Shown here piece after piece: positions 31,071 to 32,462 of a stretch of DNA of 32,462 bases. Under the pieces are notes generated by a model. It searched no databases and had not been told where the DNA came from. It saw only the letters and a program-made list of their open reading frames with translations. Origin of the DNA: Planctomycetaceae bacterium (GTDB lineage Bacteria > Planctomycetota > Planctomycetia > Planctomycetales > Planctomycetaceae). The stretch's first letter is position 1; each line of letters opens with the position of its first letter. The stretch lies in NCBI GenBank assembly GCA_029259815.1, contig JAJDEJ010000077.1:1-32462 (forward strand), read 5' to 3'. The position numbers and the translations under genes were made by a program.

Positions 31071-32294
31071 ATGAGCAAGGATGTGCTGCCCGGAACGGAT
31101 CATCAGCTTCGCACAACGGGCACCAGTGACGTACCGTTACAAGAGACAAATGGTCGGCCTCATGAGGCCACGACACCTCTTTCGGACCCACAACCGATCG
31201 ACTCATCAGCGACTCAGATCGGTGCCGGAAGTGCTGCGTTCAAGAAACGTCATCCGGACATCGGCGCTCGCCCCGGCACTCTCATGATTGCTGATGATGC
31301 CCCGACTCCCAGGATTCGCATGATCCGTTTTGATCAGGAAGACGTGCATGAGCAGGACATCACGGGAGCACAGCAAATGGCTGCCGCCCTTGACCCGGCA
31401 GACATCACCTGGGTTGACGTACAGGGTTTCGGGGATGAAGAACTGATCCGTGAAATTGGTGAGATCTTCTCGATCCACCCGCTCGCCATGGAGGATGTCG
31501 TCAACATCCCACAACGCCCCAAGGCCGAGATGTACCAAGACCAGATCATCATCATCACGCGGATGGTGAAGATGAATGGCGCGGCCAGTGTTGACATGGA
31601 ACAGGTCACACTGGTTCTCGGTGAGTCCTACGTGCTGACCTTTCAGGAACGTTACGGCGATATTCTCGACCCGGTCCGTGACCGAATTCGTACAGGCGTG
31701 GGACGGCCCATTCGACGTAACGGCGCAGGCTATCTGGCCTACGCCATTGTGGACACGATCGTCGATGGCTACTACCCGGTGATCGAGGCGATTGGAGACC
31801 ACTTGGAGCGTCTCGAACATTCGGCGATGGAGAATCCCTCTAACGAAGTTCTTCGCGAACTCAATCGAACAAAGAACATGCTGGTGAATCTTCGTCGGGC
31901 CATCTGGCCTCAGCGCGAGGCCGTCAATTCGTTGATCCGCGATGAGAACAGTCTGATCAACGATGACGTGCGCGTGTTTCTCCGCGACACGTACGATCAC
32001 TGTGTCCAGACCGCTGAAGTCATTGAGATGTACCGCGAAATGGCAACCGGGCTGATGAACACCTACCTGTCCTCCATCGCCAACCGCACCAATGAAGTCA
32101 TGAAAGTGCTGACGATTATGGCCAGTGTCTTCATCCCGCTCACGTTTCTCGCCGGTATCTACGGAATGAACTTCGTGCACATGCCGGAACTCCAGGTCTG
32201 GTGGGCCTACCCGTTGGTTTGGGGCACCATGCTGACTGTGGGATTTGGAATGCTTGCCTTCTTCTGGCGCAAAGGTTGGATCGGCCAAGGGTGA
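31071..32294 (+). CDS. corA: CorA-family Mg2+/Co2+ channel
   Basis: The 407-residue protein follows GGAG about 9 nt upstream of the ATG. The first ~90 residues are a low-complexity polar extension not seen in the shortest CorA proteins. A cytosolic funnel domain follows (ITWVDVQGFGDEELIREIGEIFSIHPLAMEDVVNIPQRPK; LVLGESYVLTFQE), then the long pore helix (DTYDHCVQTAEVIEMYREMATGLMNTYLSSIANRTNEVMKVLTIMASVFIPLTFLAGIYGMNF), with the signature Gly-Met-Asn at 365-367, and a second C-terminal helix ending in FFWRKGWIG. CorA works as a pentamer in the inner membrane, admitting Mg2+ (also Co2+ and Ni2+). The divergent sigma-54 activator and the CNNM-type transporter make a cation-homeostasis unit likely. 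Confidence 0.95.
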   Translation: MSKDVLPGTDHQLRTTGTSDVPLQETNGRPHEATTPLSDPQPIDSSATQIGAGSAAFKKRHPDIGARPGTLMIADDAPTPRIRMIRFDQEDVHEQDITGAQQMAAALDPADITWVDVQGFGDEELIREIGEIFSIHPLAMEDVVNIPQRPKAEMYQDQIIIITRMVKMNGAASVDMEQVTLVLGESYVLTFQERYGDILDPVRDRIRTGVGRPIRRNGAGYLAYAIVDTIVDGYYPVIEAIGDHLERLEHSAMENPSNEVLRELNRTKNMLVNLRRAIWPQREAVNSLIRDENSLINDDVRVFLRDTYDHCVQTAEVIEMYREMATGLMNTYLSSIANRTNEVMKVLTIMASVFIPLTFLAGIYGMNFVHMPELQVWWAYPLVWGTMLTVGFGMLAFFWRKGWIGQG

Positions 32295-32462
32295 TCACGA
32301 GATCGTTACCGTAGCCTTGTGACTAGTCCTTGAACCAGCGTAGATCCATTGGCGGTGATTCGTGTGGCCGGAATTCTTCTGCGATTCTTGATGTTTTCGC
32401 GTAGTGAGAGCGGAAGAGCGTCGCATCTCAGGGAGGTTTTCACGTGAACCGCAGGATACGCA

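Noticed and set aside
31206-32288. 360-residue open frame antisense to corA
   Set aside because: It is the mirror of a strongly supported CorA gene; the composition (His/Asp-rich, no family motif) is typical of antisense shadows in this codon bias.

Overview
The window looks like chromosomal DNA from a member of the Planctomycetes, with moderate-to-high GC. The grounds are a Rhodopirellula/ISAzo13-type transposase tail at the left edge, a secreted protein with an LEPR-XLL-like N-terminus plus dockerin-like and GEVED modules, a long membrane/TPR protein of the type common in that phylum, and several TTG/GTG starts preceded by good Shine-Dalgarno sequences. I see no rRNA, tRNA or CRISPR array.

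Region 1 (1-7.5 kb) is cell-surface glycan and accessory material. It holds a transposase tail, a VOC/glyoxalase-fold protein, a frameshifted YfhO-type membrane protein, a DPM1/GtrB-like family 2 glycosyltransferase, a scar with an IS110 N-terminal fragment and a sugar-kinase C-terminal fragment, and a 623-residue multi-pass membrane protein ending in TPRs.

Region 2 (7.7-17.5 kb) suggests recovery of amino sugars and peptides from peptidoglycan. A MurNAc-6-phosphate etherase (MurQ) fused to a BadF-type amino-sugar kinase diverges from an SSS-family sodium symporter. Further on are an exported class C beta-lactamase-fold serine hydrolase and an exported M19 dipeptidase in tandem. Between them lie a MOSC protein and a secreted purple-acid-phosphatase-like protein whose 3' end looks truncated.

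Region 3 (18.1-26.2 kb) is the most interesting part. It is a six-gene minus-strand operon: N-formylglutamate amidohydrolase-like protein, two DUF1704/QEGLA proteins with HEXXXH zincin motifs, then three paralogous GshB/RimK-like ATP-grasp ligases. The first four genes are tightly coupled: a 2-nt gap, a 31-nt overlap and a 4-nt overlap. A sigma-54-like -24/-12 element and an upstream palindromic cluster precede the operon. The gene set (ligases plus metallopeptidases plus an amidohydrolase) looks like a system that makes and removes an amide-linked amino acid or peptide tag, or makes a small peptide-like metabolite. Its substrate is unknown.

Region 4 (26.7-32.3 kb) holds a DHH-family phosphoesterase, a CNNM/CorC-type DUF21-CBS transporter translationally coupled to a sigma-54 activator with a degenerate receiver domain, and a divergent CorA Mg2+ channel. 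A strong sigma-54-type site lies in the divergent region before corA, so this end looks like a divalent-cation module under sigma-54 control.
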